Part shown: piece after piece, positions 26,173-35,680 of the stretch
Layout: every line of letters starts with the position of its first letter
Numbering within the stretch: position 1 is the first letter of the stretch
DNA from: Atopobium sp. ICM42b
Lineage (GTDB): Bacteria > Actinomycetota > Coriobacteriia > Coriobacteriales > Atopobiaceae
Assembly (NCBI GenBank): GCA_000564995.1
Contig: JDFH01000020.1
Span: 43,820 to 107,819 of the forward strand
Length of the DNA stretch: 64,000 nt
Direction: 5' to 3'
Translations under genes and position numbers: made by a program
The notes under the pieces: generated by a model
What the model was told of the DNA's origin: nothing
The model's database searches: none
The model's input: the letters and a program-made list of their open reading frames with translations, nothing else

Positions 26173-26823
26173 CTATCCCAGAATCTGCTTGGAAAGATCC
26201 TGCAGAGCGTGGAAACGATGCGATATAGCGTTCTTCTCGTCAGGCTCAAGCTCTGCCATGGTTTTACCTGGAGCATCCTCTGGCCAGAAGAGTGGGTCGT
26301 AGCCAAAGCCGTTGTGACCCTTTGGCTCGTGGCCAATAACGCCCTCGCAGTCGCCCTCTCCTACCAGCACAGATCCGTCTCTGTAGACCAGAGCAACGGT
26401 GGAGTGGAAGCGAGCAGTGCGGTCCTCATCAGCAACGTTAACAAGCTCTGCGAGCAATTTCTGGTTATTTGCAGCATCATTGCCATGCTCGCCAGCATAA
26501 CGAGCAGAATAGATTCCAGGAGCTCCGTCCAGAGCGTCAACGCAAATGCCGGAGTCGTCTGCAATAGCTGCCACGCAATCTACCTCGTCAAGCGCAGCCA
26601 TTGCCTTGATCAGAGCGTTATCGCGGAACGTCTGGCCGTTCTCCTCTGGATCTGGGAAATCACCCAGCTGACCAAGCGCTACAAAGCTTATACCAGGCAT
26701 TACCTTAGAGAGGATAGCCTCAATCTCAACAAGTTTGTGAGCGTTGCCCGTTGCAACTACCACGGTTGTATTTGGATCAAAGGTCACAGCGTTAGAACCC
26801 TGATTTTCACTGTTTTGACTCAT
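26173..26823 (-). CDS. rdgB: XTP/dITP diphosphatase (RdgB/HAM1)
   Basis: 216 residues. VVVATGNAHKLVEIEAIL is the family's nucleotide-binding opening; DDSGICVDALDGAPGIYSARYAG and GHNGFGYDPLF follow in the expected order. It hydrolyses non-canonical purine triphosphates (XTP, ITP, dITP) to the monophosphates, keeping them out of nucleic acid. ATG 26823 is preceded by GGGAGT. The start lies 2 bp after the rph stop, an arrangement known from many bacteria. Confidence 0.95.
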   Translation of the reverse strand: MSQNSENQGSNAVTFDPNTTVVVATGNAHKLVEIEAILSKVMPGISFVALGQLGDFPDPEENGQTFRDNALIKAMAALDEVDCVAAIADDSGICVDALDGAPGIYSARYAGEHGNDAANNQKLLAELVNVADEDRTARFHSTVALVYRDGSVLVGEGDCEGVIGHEPKGHNGFGYDPLFWPEDAPGKTMAELEPDEKNAISHRFHALQDLSKQILG

Positions 26824-26825
26824 GG

Positions 26826-27701
26826 TTACTCCCTAAATCCAGTCACTTGATTTTGCAGGTCAACAAGGTGAGCGATGCCAGCTTGACCAAGATCGAGCAG
26901 CTGGTTGAGTTGCTCTCGATCAAACGGACCGCCCTCGCCTGTTCCTTGTACTTCAATTATCTGTCCAGTTTCTGTTCCAACAAGGTTCATGTCAATGTCA
27001 GCGTGAGAATCCTCGGGATAGTCAAGGTCCAGCAGCGGCTTGCCATTCACATAGCCCATAGAAATCGCAGCTACCTGACCTGTGAGAGGAAGTCTAGGGA
27101 GAATGTCCTTCTCGACAAGTGAATAGAGTGCGTCGTGGAGCGCCACCCATGCACCAGTGATGCTGGCGGTTCTGGTGCCGCCGTCTGCCTGAAGCACGTC
27201 GCAGTCCAGCGTGATGGTGTACTCGCCCAGGCGGTTGAGGTCAACAACGGAGCGTAGAGAGCGGCCAATTAGGCGCTCAATCTCCATGGAGCGACCCTTG
27301 CGGTTGGCGCGCTCTCGCTTGGTGCGACGGTTGGTTGACGCAGGTAGCATAGCGTATTCTGCTGTGACCCAACCCGCGCGAGAACTGCGTCGCCAGGCGG
27401 GAACGCCCTCTTCGACGGTAGCGGTGCACAGCACGCGCGTGTCGCCAAACGTGACCAGGCACGATCCGTCGGCGTTCTTCATAACGTTGCGCTCGAGGGT
27501 GACGGGGCGCATCTGGTCCCACGCGCGGTCGAACGAGCGCACGGGCTCCATGGCGGCTCCGGTCTGCGTGACGGCGTCGACCTGCGTAGCTGTATCGGTC
27601 TGCGTGACGGCTCCGGGTTCCGCGACAACTCCGGCCTGCGCGGCAACTCCGGCCTGCGCGGGCTTCTCGTCAGAAAACGCGCTTTCTACCTGGTTATTCA
27701 T
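26826..27701 (-). CDS. rph: Ribonuclease PH with repetitive N-terminal extension
   Basis: 291 residues from ATG 27701 (AGGAG four bases upstream). The conserved enzyme begins around residue 51-65 ([17 protein letters not shown]) and contains the family stretches [21 protein letters not shown] and [15 protein letters not shown]. It trims tRNA 3' ends phosphorolytically. Residues ~14-50 are a low-complexity Ala/Gln/Thr/Val segment encoded by ~18-bp GC-rich repeats and absent from the usual ~240-residue enzyme. A second start at ATG 27551 would give the standard protein, but the ribosome site favours the long form. It lies 50 bp downstream of tRNA-Val. Confidence 0.92.
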   Translation of the reverse strand: MNNQVESAFSDEKPAQAGVAAQAGVVAEPGAVTQTDTATQVDAVTQTGAAMEPVRSFDRAWDQMRPVTLERNVMKNADGSCLVTFGDTRVLCTATVEEGVPAWRRSSRAGWVTAEYAMLPASTNRRTKRERANRKGRSMEIERLIGRSLRSVVDLNRLGEYTITLDCDVLQADGGTRTASITGAWVALHDALYSLVEKDILPRLPLTGQVAAISMGYVNGKPLLDLDYPEDSHADIDMNLVGTETGQIIEVQGTGEGGPFDREQLNQLLDLGQAGIAHLVDLQNQVTGFRE

Positions 27702-27751
27702 TGCACTCCTAAGAAAAAACGCGACACCCGAGGGCGCCGCGTGAGGTTCCA

Positions 27752-27827
27752 TGGTGGGCGATGAGAGATTTGAACTCCCGGCCTTGTGCGTGTAAAGCAC
27801 CTGCGCTAGCCGCTGCGCCAATCGCCC
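27752..27827 (-). tRNA. tRNA-Val (TAC)
   Basis: 76 nt including encoded CCA. Acceptor GGGCGAT pairs with ATCGCCC, the anticodon loop TTTACAC gives anticodon TAC, and the T-loop is TTCAAAT. The first anticodon-stem pair (G27-A43) is a mismatch. It is probably transcribed with rph and rdgB. Confidence 0.93.
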
Positions 27828-27873
27828 GTGACTGTAGAAGTTTATCACAGCTTCCACAATTCTTAAACAGCAA

Positions 27874-29253
27874 TTATGAATTCACGGGTTTCATTTGTTC
27901 AACTTCAGCACGGACCGCCACGCCATCTAGCTGAGCGAGTGGTATTGACGTCTGTTTTGCCAGAGCACATGCCGTACCCATAGCATCTCCCATATCAGTG
28001 ACCGTTGGAATAATGCGAACACTTGCCTGCATCAAAAACGTCGTAGAGATGCAGCGACCAATAACGCCTAGGTTATTGATGTGTTTGGTGACCATCGACC
28101 GGAATGGAATCTCGTAATAGTCACCCTGCTCGTAGGTGTTTTTGTGGAAGAGTCCGCCCTTATTGGAGTGAACGTCAATGTACCAATCGCCGCGAACAAG
28201 ACCGTCGTCAAATCGAGCCTGGTTGACGTAATCTTCCTCGGTAAGCATTGTCTGACCTTCAACGCGCCAGCTCTCACGAACACCTAACAATGAAGCCTGC
28301 TCCATAAGGTAGCTTTGCTCAAATCCAGGCATCATGCGCTGTAAAAACGTAACTAATCGGCGAATGCGAGCGTGCGCCTCAACTGTTGCGTTAGAACGCG
28401 CAGCTCCCGAGGTGTTTGTACGCATGCTTGCAATATGCGGACAGTTTAGCGCCATGCAACCTGGCTTTCCAGGAAGCGAGAAAATCTGGTAATAGCGCAG
28501 GTCCTCTTCTTCAAGAATGCCTGCTTCAATTCCCTCACGGAACTTTGGCTCCAGCTTAAAATTCTTACCTGCAACCATCGCGGACTCAAAGAAATATCCT
28601 TCGACCAATGGCGAGAAGTGATCATCAAGTGAGAGCACGTAATCTCTATAGCGCTCAACATCAATTCCACCCATGGTAAAACGCAAGCTGCAAACCTGAT
28701 TGATGCCGTCCTCATCACCAGCTGCAACTGGTACACCAGCGGCTCTAGACAAAACTGCATCGCCTGAAGCATCAATCCACGTTTGAGCTGATACAGCAAT
28801 CAAACCTTCAGTTGAAGCAAGAATTGCATATGTGATGGTTTTCTCGTCACCGGCATCAGATAGAACCGCAGCTACGAGAGACGTGTCATAGAGGATTTGT
28901 CCACCTTTAGTGGTGTAGAGCTGCTCATACACTTCTCCCAAACGCTCAGGAGCAAACCAGATCATGGTAGTGTAATCGTCACGCGTAGCGTCACCTGAAG
29001 CCAAGAGCTGCTGCTCGATGGTAGAAAGAACTGGCAGATGGCGCACATATGACGGCATCATAGGGCACACAAGCGCTCGTGTAGCAGAGCCCCCAAGCAG
29101 ATTTGACTTGTCCACAATAAGTGTAGAGAGACCCTCGTTGACGCAGCGAATTCCACAAGCAGATCCAGAAACGCCGCCGCCAATAATGACCACATCAAAG
29201 CTTCCAACAACAGGAATCTGTAGGTTGTTCCAGGTAATCTCTTTATGATTCAT
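27874..29253 (-). CDS. FAD-dependent oxidoreductase
   Basis: 459 residues from ATG 29253 (ACAGGAGG upstream), overlapping the end of the peptidase gene by 11 bp. The N-terminus [17 protein letters not shown] (about 19-35) is the FAD Rossmann motif, with [20 protein letters not shown] as the second dinucleotide motif; [18 protein letters not shown] and the C-terminal [11 protein letters not shown]...GTACALA fit the FAD_oxidored (PF12831) family. Substrate unknown. Because it is co-transcribed with a hydantoinase/oxoprolinase-type protein it may oxidise or reduce a cyclic amide or its product. Confidence 0.85.
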   Translation of the reverse strand: MNHKEITWNNLQIPVVGSFDVVIIGGGVSGSACGIRCVNEGLSTLIVDKSNLLGGSATRALVCPMMPSYVRHLPVLSTIEQQLLASGDATRDDYTTMIWFAPERLGEVYEQLYTTKGGQILYDTSLVAAVLSDAGDEKTITYAILASTEGLIAVSAQTWIDASGDAVLSRAAGVPVAAGDEDGINQVCSLRFTMGGIDVERYRDYVLSLDDHFSPLVEGYFFESAMVAGKNFKLEPKFREGIEAGILEEEDLRYYQIFSLPGKPGCMALNCPHIASMRTNTSGAARSNATVEAHARIRRLVTFLQRMMPGFEQSYLMEQASLLGVRESWRVEGQTMLTEEDYVNQARFDDGLVRGDWYIDVHSNKGGLFHKNTYEQGDYYEIPFRSMVTKHINNLGVIGRCISTTFLMQASVRIIPTVTDMGDAMGTACALAKQTSIPLAQLDGVAVRAEVEQMKPVNS

Positions 29254-29878
29254 TGTTTCCTCCTGTGCCAGAAATGTTATGTAGCAATTCGTAGTAAGTA
29301 TTGGTAAACGCATGTGCTGCAATTTCAGATAGTGCGTGAATGCCTGTTTTTCCCAGCTTACAAGGACCAATAGTAATAAGCGGAACGGTGTATTCTTTGC
29401 TGGTTAATCCAAGTCGCGTCGTCTCCAAGACATGAAAAAACTCATGCATCAGAATGAGGTTTTGAGCTTCATGCGGCTCGAGTTGATTTTGTTTTGCCCA
29501 CAGCACGCACGACTGCTCATAGAGCGTAATTTCTTTTGTACCAGAAACATAATCGCTGAAATATCGCTGGTTTCCATACACACAATCAATATCTTTTTTT
29601 ATAATTGTCATGCCTGCATCTTTGCAGATTTTAAAGAAATCACTTTGACCGTTTGATTCTTCAAACACCATATGCGCAGCGCGCTCACCCTTTGACCAAG
29701 CCAAATCAATCACGCGCTCTTTATCCTCTTCAGGAATTCGAGCAGCAAAGCGATCCCACGAGAGCTCTTTACGTGCAAGCTCACGAGTTGGAAACGGAAA
29801 CCTTGAAGCAGAGCCAACAGTAGACTCTACTTCAAGGTTCACCGATTTTCTCGCCAAAGTGTGATCTGCGTTCTGCAT
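29243..29878 (-). CDS. Putative HExxH zinc metalloprotein
   Basis: 211 residues. HEFFH at 145-149 (in ILMHEFFHVLE) and a downstream Glu185 (ALSEIAAHAF) have the layout of gluzincin-type metallopeptidases. No signal peptide or membrane segment, so cytoplasmic. The N-terminal ~80 residues have no recognisable domain. It starts 6 bp after the hydantoinase stop and overlaps the FAD gene, so the three proteins probably work together; it may open or cleave an amide produced or consumed by the pathway. The start codon has a poor ribosome site and may be coupled to the upstream gene. Confidence 0.65.
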   Translation of the reverse strand: MQNADHTLARKSVNLEVESTVGSASRFPFPTRELARKELSWDRFAARIPEEDKERVIDLAWSKGERAAHMVFEESNGQSDFFKICKDAGMTIIKKDIDCVYGNQRYFSDYVSGTKEITLYEQSCVLWAKQNQLEPHEAQNLILMHEFFHVLETTRLGLTSKEYTVPLITIGPCKLGKTGIHALSEIAAHAFTNTYYELLHNISGTGGNNES

Positions 29879-29884
29879 GTGAGT

Positions 29885-32032
29885 TTAATCGCCTAAACGA
29901 AGTGTAGCAGCAATGATAACAGGCTCGTCGGACGGATAGCCGCCCAACTCCACTGCTGCAAGGCTCAAAATCTGCTCAAGAGAAGTCATTCCAGACAGAT
30001 CGATGATGCGCTTGCCAACTACCACATAGACGTTTGGCAGATTGGCTCCACCGTCGTTGTATACGGTCAAGTCCTCTACCAGGGCTGTTACTCCCTTGCG
30101 CCAAGAACTAATGGTCTCTTGGAGTACGTCAGCATTAGGACGCTGAAGTCTAATAACACCCTCGGAATCAATAAGACGAAAAGCTGTGCGTTTCTTGGTG
30201 AGAAGACCAAAGAGCTTCTTTTCTGTAGTTGTTGCAGTGTAAGCAAAGAGCTCAGCAGAGTGAGCAACCTCGGAAACATTTTCTGCACCCTCGCCAAGGT
30301 TCTCTACTACAAGTTTTTTAAGCTCGTCTGCACTCAGACGTGTAGCATTAACGTCTTTACTACGCAGCTCAGTGGCACCAACAGCAATCGCGCGGACAAC
30401 GTGGCGCTGGGTATCAACCTCAACAGTAACCTCAACAGTTCCAGGAGCTGCACCCATCTTAATAGCACGAGCTTCTGCCTCACGCCTGACACTGACAATG
30501 TCATCGTCGGTTGGGTTGGTAACACTGCGCTCAACCATGTCACGGACCATAGCAAGAGCAACGCCAATAGTTGAGATAACAGGAGCATTCTTAGCAATGC
30601 GGAACGTATGACCCATGGTCTTTGCCAAATGTGGCACTACCGTAGAAGCTCCGCCGCCACCGCCAACATAAACGGTTGTGCGAGGGTCCATGCCGTAGTC
30701 TTTCATAAGCTGTTCTGCTACAGCACCGTTCTTCTTTGCGGCAAAAGCAAGGACCTGAGCTGCTGCTTCTTCAACACTCATACCCATATTCTCTGCAAGA
30801 GGAGCCCACGCCGCACGAGCAGCTTCAACAGAGCCGTATGCATAATCTCCCTCAGGAACAAAGCCTGCAAGGTTTGCAGCGCCAGCCATGGTCAGACAAA
30901 CGCGAAGTCCACCATCGCACTCAATAGCTGCGTACTCAGGATCTCCATCCATAGGACGAACAGCAACCAGGCGTGGATTCACAATTTTTTCTGCGTCGGT
31001 GTATACCTCGTAATCCAAGTTAGCAATGTGAGCAGAACGAGGTCCCACGTCAACGGCCTTGCCATCAGAAATCTGCACCATAGAACCGCCACCAATACCA
31101 ACGGTTCTCACATCTAGCGAAGAGAGGTACGTCTTGTGGCCACCAACTTCTGCGTATTTGACCATAACCTTGCCGTCTTTAACGCAAGAAATATCGGTAG
31201 AAGTGCCACCAACCTCAAAGAATAGGCCGTCGGTAAGCTTCTCATACATCAAAGCGCCAGCTACACCAGCTGCAGGACCAGAAAGAATGGTTAGGATTGG
31301 ACGATGACGGACCTCATCAACAGTCATAACACCGCCGTCGCAGCGCATAACCATAAGTGGTGACTCAATGCCTGCCTCGCGAATACTCTTGTCAGTCATG
31401 TTTGCAGCTTCAAGCATCTTTGGCATGATGGAAGCGTTAACAACTGCTGTACGAGTACGAATAGCCAGGCCGTAAAGCTTAGAAATGTCATTTGTAGCCG
31501 TAGCAGGAAGTTCTCTATCAGAGCACTCTGCAATAACAGCATTCTCGTTAGTTGGATCGTCTACACTAAATGCCTCAGCGGCAACATAAGAAGTTGAACC
31601 ATCCGAGAAAAGCTGCTCAATTGCGCTCTTAATGCCAGCTTCAACATCAGAAGAGGTGTCTACAAAAGCATTTTTGGTACGCAGGAATTTACCGGCAGCG
31701 AGTTCAATATCGCCAACATTGGTGTCACTCTTGCTCTTGGCTCCCTGAAGACCACTACCAAGCGTTACGATACCAACCTGTGCAACATCGCCCTCAAGCA
31801 GGGCGTTTGTTGCTTGGGTGGTACCGTGAGCAATAAAGACAACATCTTCAGGCTTAATGTTGTGCTGCTCCATAACACCATGAAGCACCTGCACAATACC
31901 TGCTGCAACACCTGCTTCAGCGGTGTGCGTAGTAGGTGTTTTAACCGTGCCGATAATTTCGTACGTATCATTGTCGATGGCAACAGCATCAGTAAATGTT
32001 CCGCCAACGTCGATTCCAATACGAACTTTCAC
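29885..32032 (-). CDS. Hydantoinase/oxoprolinase family ATPase (HyuA-like)
   Basis: 715 residues starting at GTG 32032, with AGGAGG before it. The N-terminus VRIGIDVGGTFTDAV is the ATP-binding phosphate-1 motif of the HyuA/OplA group; AHGTTQATNALLEG and LFFEVGGTSTDISCVKDG follow, and GGGGGAS lies in the C-terminal part. The family hydrolyses cyclic amides (hydantoins, 5-oxoproline) or carboxylates ketones with ATP. No separate HyuB subunit gene is present; this longer form carries a C-terminal domain of its own. Its operon has a permease, an HExxH protein and an FAD enzyme, suggesting uptake and degradation of one cyclic compound. Confidence 0.85.
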   Translation of the reverse strand: MKVRIGIDVGGTFTDAVAIDNDTYEIIGTVKTPTTHTAEAGVAAGIVQVLHGVMEQHNIKPEDVVFIAHGTTQATNALLEGDVAQVGIVTLGSGLQGAKSKSDTNVGDIELAAGKFLRTKNAFVDTSSDVEAGIKSAIEQLFSDGSTSYVAAEAFSVDDPTNENAVIAECSDRELPATATNDISKLYGLAIRTRTAVVNASIMPKMLEAANMTDKSIREAGIESPLMVMRCDGGVMTVDEVRHRPILTILSGPAAGVAGALMYEKLTDGLFFEVGGTSTDISCVKDGKVMVKYAEVGGHKTYLSSLDVRTVGIGGGSMVQISDGKAVDVGPRSAHIANLDYEVYTDAEKIVNPRLVAVRPMDGDPEYAAIECDGGLRVCLTMAGAANLAGFVPEGDYAYGSVEAARAAWAPLAENMGMSVEEAAAQVLAFAAKKNGAVAEQLMKDYGMDPRTTVYVGGGGGASTVVPHLAKTMGHTFRIAKNAPVISTIGVALAMVRDMVERSVTNPTDDDIVSVRREAEARAIKMGAAPGTVEVTVEVDTQRHVVRAIAVGATELRSKDVNATRLSADELKKLVVENLGEGAENVSEVAHSAELFAYTATTTEKKLFGLLTKKRTAFRLIDSEGVIRLQRPNADVLQETISSWRKGVTALVEDLTVYNDGGANLPNVYVVVGKRIIDLSGMTSLEQILSLAAVELGGYPSDEPVIIAATLRLGD

Positions 32033-32080
32033 GTTTCCTCCTTGATTTACAGCAATCCATCAGCTGCAAAGATAAAACGA

Positions 32081-32114
32081 GGCGAGAAGACCACAACAAG
32101 AGGGTCTTCTCGCC
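32081..32114 (-). terminator. Intercistronic hairpin of the hydantoinase operon
   Basis: Perfect 12-bp stem GGCGAGAAGACC / GGTCTTCTCGCC with a 10-nt loop between the permease and hydantoinase genes. On the minus strand it is followed by TCGTTTTATC. It probably lowers expression of downstream genes relative to the permease. Both arms carry the over-represented GGCGAGAA word. Confidence 0.75.
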
Positions 32115-32127
32115 CCAAGGTCAGAAC

Positions 32128-33429
32128 TTAGAAGTACAGAACGCCAGACAGAATTACACCAAAGATGGAAACTGCCCAGAGGTAAGGAAGCATCTTACGA
32201 GTAACGGTGTTGACGTCAACCTCGCAGAAGTTTGCAGTCCAAACGTTCTGAGTGTTGGTTGGGTCGCCACCTGCCTGGATGCGCTCTGCAGCCAGGAATG
32301 CGCCCATAACAGCAAGTGGATTCAGGGTGTTCAGGCCAATGATAAGAGCTGCGATGCCAGAACCAAGACCAAACATGTTCATAGGTCCACGATACAGAGC
32401 CAATGGCGAGAGGACCGCAAAGAAGACGATGTATGCAATAAGGTTCTGTGGCATGATGCCAAGCAGGAATGGGTTAAGAACTGCCTTAACCGTTGGGTTG
32501 GTAACTGCAAGGTAAAGGATACCAATACCAACCATCAGGATAATTGCAGGACCAGCGTCGGTTACGCCGTCATAGCAAGTCTTTGCAAGAAGGTTCATTG
32601 CCTTGCTAAAGCTCTTGGAGGTAAACAGCAGGCACCACAGAATACCAACGGTAAATGCTGGGGTAACAGGAACCTTCAAGAAAGCAACAAGCACAATAGG
32701 AATGAGTGGAGTAAGCATTGCAAGACCACCAGCAACACCGGTGAGCTGCTTGGAGTTGCTCTGCTCAGCAACTGGAGCGCTGAAGGCAAACTTAATGCCA
32801 TTACGCTTGAACTCAACAACAATCATGATCAAAGTTGCAATACCAGTTGCAGCAGCAAGATAAACCTCAAAGCCCTGAACCTGAGCAATGTCTAGGTTGA
32901 AAAGCTTTGCGAAAGTTGTCCAGTTAGCAATATTGAGTGCCAGACCAGTGGTAAAGGACATCAAGAAGATACATGCTGCACTAGCTGCGGGAACACCAAC
33001 AGAAATCAAAATTGGCAGGACGATTGAGCCAACCATGATGATGGATCCCAAGCCAGAAAGTGTAGTAAAGAGGACAGCTACTGCAATAGACATAATCAAG
33101 GTGATTACCAGGGGCTTATCGCCACCAAGCTCTGCACTTTTCTTGATGATCGTCTCGGTAACACCAGTCTTGTTCATAAGCTGACCCAACCATGCGCCAA
33201 AAATAACAGCCATGATTGCGGCGCCCATGCGGACGGTGCCAGCCTCAAATACTGATGTCAACCAGCCAATTTCTTTTCCGTCGCCGTCTTTTCCAAACAT
33301 TGGAACGCCTGCGATGACACAAATCAAAATGGCCATCAGTGGCAGGGCAAGCAGAGTTGGGATCTTCTTAGTCATCATCAATGCAGCTATAGCCACAAAG
33401 ACCAAGAGGATCAAAATACCCTGAACCAT
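32128..33429 (-). CDS. Permease of the ion-transporter (CitMHS/GntP-like) type
   Basis: 433 residues with about twelve hydrophobic segments, including a Gly/Ser-rich re-entrant loop (LFTTLSGLGSIIMVGSIVLPIL) and a second pseudo-repeat (DAGPAIILMVGIGIL). The layout fits two inverted halves as in ion-transporter superfamily members. Start ATG 33429 follows AGGAGG. First gene of the hydantoinase operon; the likely cargo is the cyclic amide or carboxylate that the operon degrades. The exact family (CitMHS, GntP, SLC13-like) is not certain. Confidence 0.8.
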   Translation of the reverse strand: MVQGILILLVFVAIAALMMTKKIPTLLALPLMAILICVIAGVPMFGKDGDGKEIGWLTSVFEAGTVRMGAAIMAVIFGAWLGQLMNKTGVTETIIKKSAELGGDKPLVITLIMSIAVAVLFTTLSGLGSIIMVGSIVLPILISVGVPAASAACIFLMSFTTGLALNIANWTTFAKLFNLDIAQVQGFEVYLAAATGIATLIMIVVEFKRNGIKFAFSAPVAEQSNSKQLTGVAGGLAMLTPLIPIVLVAFLKVPVTPAFTVGILWCLLFTSKSFSKAMNLLAKTCYDGVTDAGPAIILMVGIGILYLAVTNPTVKAVLNPFLLGIMPQNLIAYIVFFAVLSPLALYRGPMNMFGLGSGIAALIIGLNTLNPLAVMGAFLAAERIQAGGDPTNTQNVWTANFCEVDVNTVTRKMLPYLWAVSIFGVILSGVLYF

Positions 33430-33604
33430 GTTTCCTCCTTAGGAACACATTGTTTGATAGCAAGTGCAGCTATCTCTCCTTCAAACAACCTACACGTACT
33501 TCTATAGATGCCTGAGCACCATGTTGACGACTTTGATGAGCAGACAAAGTCGAGAAACACCTTTGTTCCAGCGCGGCACATAGCGTACTACTTCCCTACA
33601 TCTA

Positions 33605-33659
33605 CCTTGCTGGCTTCTTACGCAAGCCTTGCTGGTTTCCTGCATATAACCTGCGTAAG
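33605..33659. promoter_or_regulatory. Candidate operator of the hydantoinase operon
   Basis: Between the regulator stop and the permease start there are inverted CTTACGCA (33617-33624) and TGCGTAAG (33652-33659), and a direct repeat CCTTGCTGG at 33605 and 33628. The region is 170-225 bp upstream of the permease gene. Confidence 0.35.
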
Positions 33660-33672
33660 TCTTACCGATTTA

Positions 33673-34734
33673 CTACGTAGAACTTACTGGACGCCAACCA
33701 GAAATAAGCGCCCGTTTCCAAAGCTGGACAGTTTCTGGACAAAGACAAGCAAACCTTAGAGCAGAAACAGCATCTATTAATAAGTTTCTTGAAGTCATTC
33801 TTGTTACGATTAGTTTTGGAAATGCTTCAAACTGAGCAAATTTTTGCGCCAAAAACGCAGGAGTAGACAACGCCTTATTTAGCGTATCTTCCTTAATCAA
33901 AGAAGTAGAGATATCTTCTTCGGGCACAGATACAACCACAGCATCAAGAGAAAATAGACTCTGAACCGTGCTGATAAGGTTCATTAACTTATCAAGTTGC
34001 AGGCCGTCTACGCTCACAAGTTGCTGAGTAACGTCTGCGTTTAATCCTTCTTTCATAGGAAGAGGGGTGTTATTGCTGACAACTTGAGCTACAACTCGAG
34101 TTCCAAATGAGAGATGCAAGTATGAAGAAACATCCTCAATGTTGTTTGAGCTTTCTACTTGAGAAAGAGCAAAGTCACTCTGCTCAAATTGCTTCACCAC
34201 TACCCTGAAGGAACTCTCTAACGCTTGTACCAGGGAAATTGTTGCCGAATCATGACCCGTTGAATACATGACGGAAAGCTCTGATTCAAGTACATCGCCC
34301 TCAAGCAGAACTCCAATTCCCTTAAGAATTGAGCCGTCAACAATAAACCTTGTAAGAGCAGTTTTAATACTTTCAAGTAGAGTTTCTCCCGAAGGAGCCT
34401 CTTCTGACAGCGTGGTACGAGCGTACTCGTTAAGAGCCATGTCAACGAGCACAAGTTCCTGACTCTGGCGAGAAACCCGAACGAGTCCCAAGAGACCAAA
34501 CTCTGGAGCAAGTTGCAGAAGCGTCTTTGATCTACCAGCGGTTACTACGCGCTCTGAGCTTTCTTCAACCATTTTTGACTGAAGCAAATCTTGAACAATA
34601 GTAGTAACGGTACTAGGAGAAAGAGATAATTCACGAGCCAATTCAACACGAGACAGAGCGTTTTTCTCGCACAATGCTTTAATAACGGCACGTTTATTGG
34701 AATATGCAATGTCTTTAGTGCTGACAATTGACAT
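33673..34734 (-). CDS. ROK-type winged-helix transcriptional regulator
   Basis: 353 residues from ATG 34734 (GAGGGG upstream). The N-terminus KRAVIKALCEKNALSRVELA followed by LSLSPSTVTTIVQDLLQSKMVEE is a winged helix of the NagC/XylR type. The remaining ~270 residues have ROK length, but the glycine-rich ATP loop and the zinc-binding Cys cluster (CxCGxxGC) are not visible, so it is probably a non-kinase sensor. It lies upstream of the hydantoinase operon on the same strand and is its likely regulator. Confidence 0.7.
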   Translation of the reverse strand: MSIVSTKDIAYSNKRAVIKALCEKNALSRVELARELSLSPSTVTTIVQDLLQSKMVEESSERVVTAGRSKTLLQLAPEFGLLGLVRVSRQSQELVLVDMALNEYARTTLSEEAPSGETLLESIKTALTRFIVDGSILKGIGVLLEGDVLESELSVMYSTGHDSATISLVQALESSFRVVVKQFEQSDFALSQVESSNNIEDVSSYLHLSFGTRVVAQVVSNNTPLPMKEGLNADVTQQLVSVDGLQLDKLMNLISTVQSLFSLDAVVVSVPEEDISTSLIKEDTLNKALSTPAFLAQKFAQFEAFPKLIVTRMTSRNLLIDAVSALRFACLCPETVQLWKRALISGWRPVSST

Positions 34735-34881
34735 ACGTGTCCCCTCCTCTCCATTTCTGTCTGTACTACCTTATTTCGACTCTCGAAATAAGTCCATCAA
34801 ACCTAGAAAGGAACGGGGCTAACGGTATGAAATTATCGCCAAATGGTCATGCTGAACAATTTGGTAAACGACGCCAGATCC

Positions 34882-35679
34882 TTACGCCAGCTCTTCCAGA
34901 ATTCGACGCATTTCTTTCTGGACGCCCTGCTCGGTGTTGGGTGCAATGACCTTGGAGGCAATCGTCTTGAGCGCGTAGCGAGCGTTGTCCATAACGTATG
35001 CAGTGCCCGCATAACGCAGCATAGCGTAATCGTTCATAGAATCGCCAAACACAGCAATCTCGTCACGAGAAATGCCATAGTACCTGCGAATCTGCTCAAG
35101 TCCTGTAGCCTTGTTCACACCACGAGGCACCACGTCAATCCAGGTCTCTCCAGAAGGCATGAACGAAAGTCTATCGCCCATCTCGCGCTCAAGAATCATA
35201 GCCATATCCATGGAGCGAGCCCTTGAATCGCAGCAAATAGCAGCCTTGATGATACTAACGTCAGGTGAAGGCGGATCAAACACGCGCTCGGCGTTTGGCA
35301 GGTCTTTGTCCAGCTCACGCACAAACGAACTCTGATCGTCCAGCAGATACGTATGCGTGCGGTCATAAACAACCAGGTGAATGCAATCAAACTCAGACGT
35401 CAACTCAAACAGCTTACGAATAGAAGCTGACGAGAAAACCTCGCGGTCGATAACCTCGTTCTCTACATAGACCTGCGTGCCAAGAGAGGCCACGTAGTCA
35501 ATCTTATCTGCGACCGGCTCAAACAACCAACGCAATGTATCGTAACGACGACCGGAACTTGCCACGAAGTGAACGCCGTGCTTGTACAGCTCTTCGATAA
35601 GCTCAAATGTCTCTGGCGGAACCTCGGAGTTCTGGTCCAGTAGCGTACCGTCCATGTCCGATGCAATGAGTCTAATCAT
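34882..35679 (-). CDS. Cof-type HAD phosphatase
   Basis: 265 residues. IASDMDGTLLD (about 5-15) supplies the nucleophile Asp and general acid, SSGR is motif II, and FGDSMNDYAML is the metal-binding motif IV; the insert in the middle is a type IIB cap as in Cof/YbiV phosphatases. These hydrolyse sugar phosphates, FMN or PLP. It starts one base after the stop of another HAD gene, so the two are translationally coupled and may form a pair with different substrates. Confidence 0.88.
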   Translation of the reverse strand: MIRLIASDMDGTLLDQNSEVPPETFELIEELYKHGVHFVASSGRRYDTLRWLFEPVADKIDYVASLGTQVYVENEVIDREVFSSASIRKLFELTSEFDCIHLVVYDRTHTYLLDDQSSFVRELDKDLPNAERVFDPPSPDVSIIKAAICCDSRARSMDMAMILEREMGDRLSFMPSGETWIDVVPRGVNKATGLEQIRRYYGISRDEIAVFGDSMNDYAMLRYAGTAYVMDNARYALKTIASKVIAPNTEQGVQKEMRRILEELA

Positions 35680-35680
35680 G

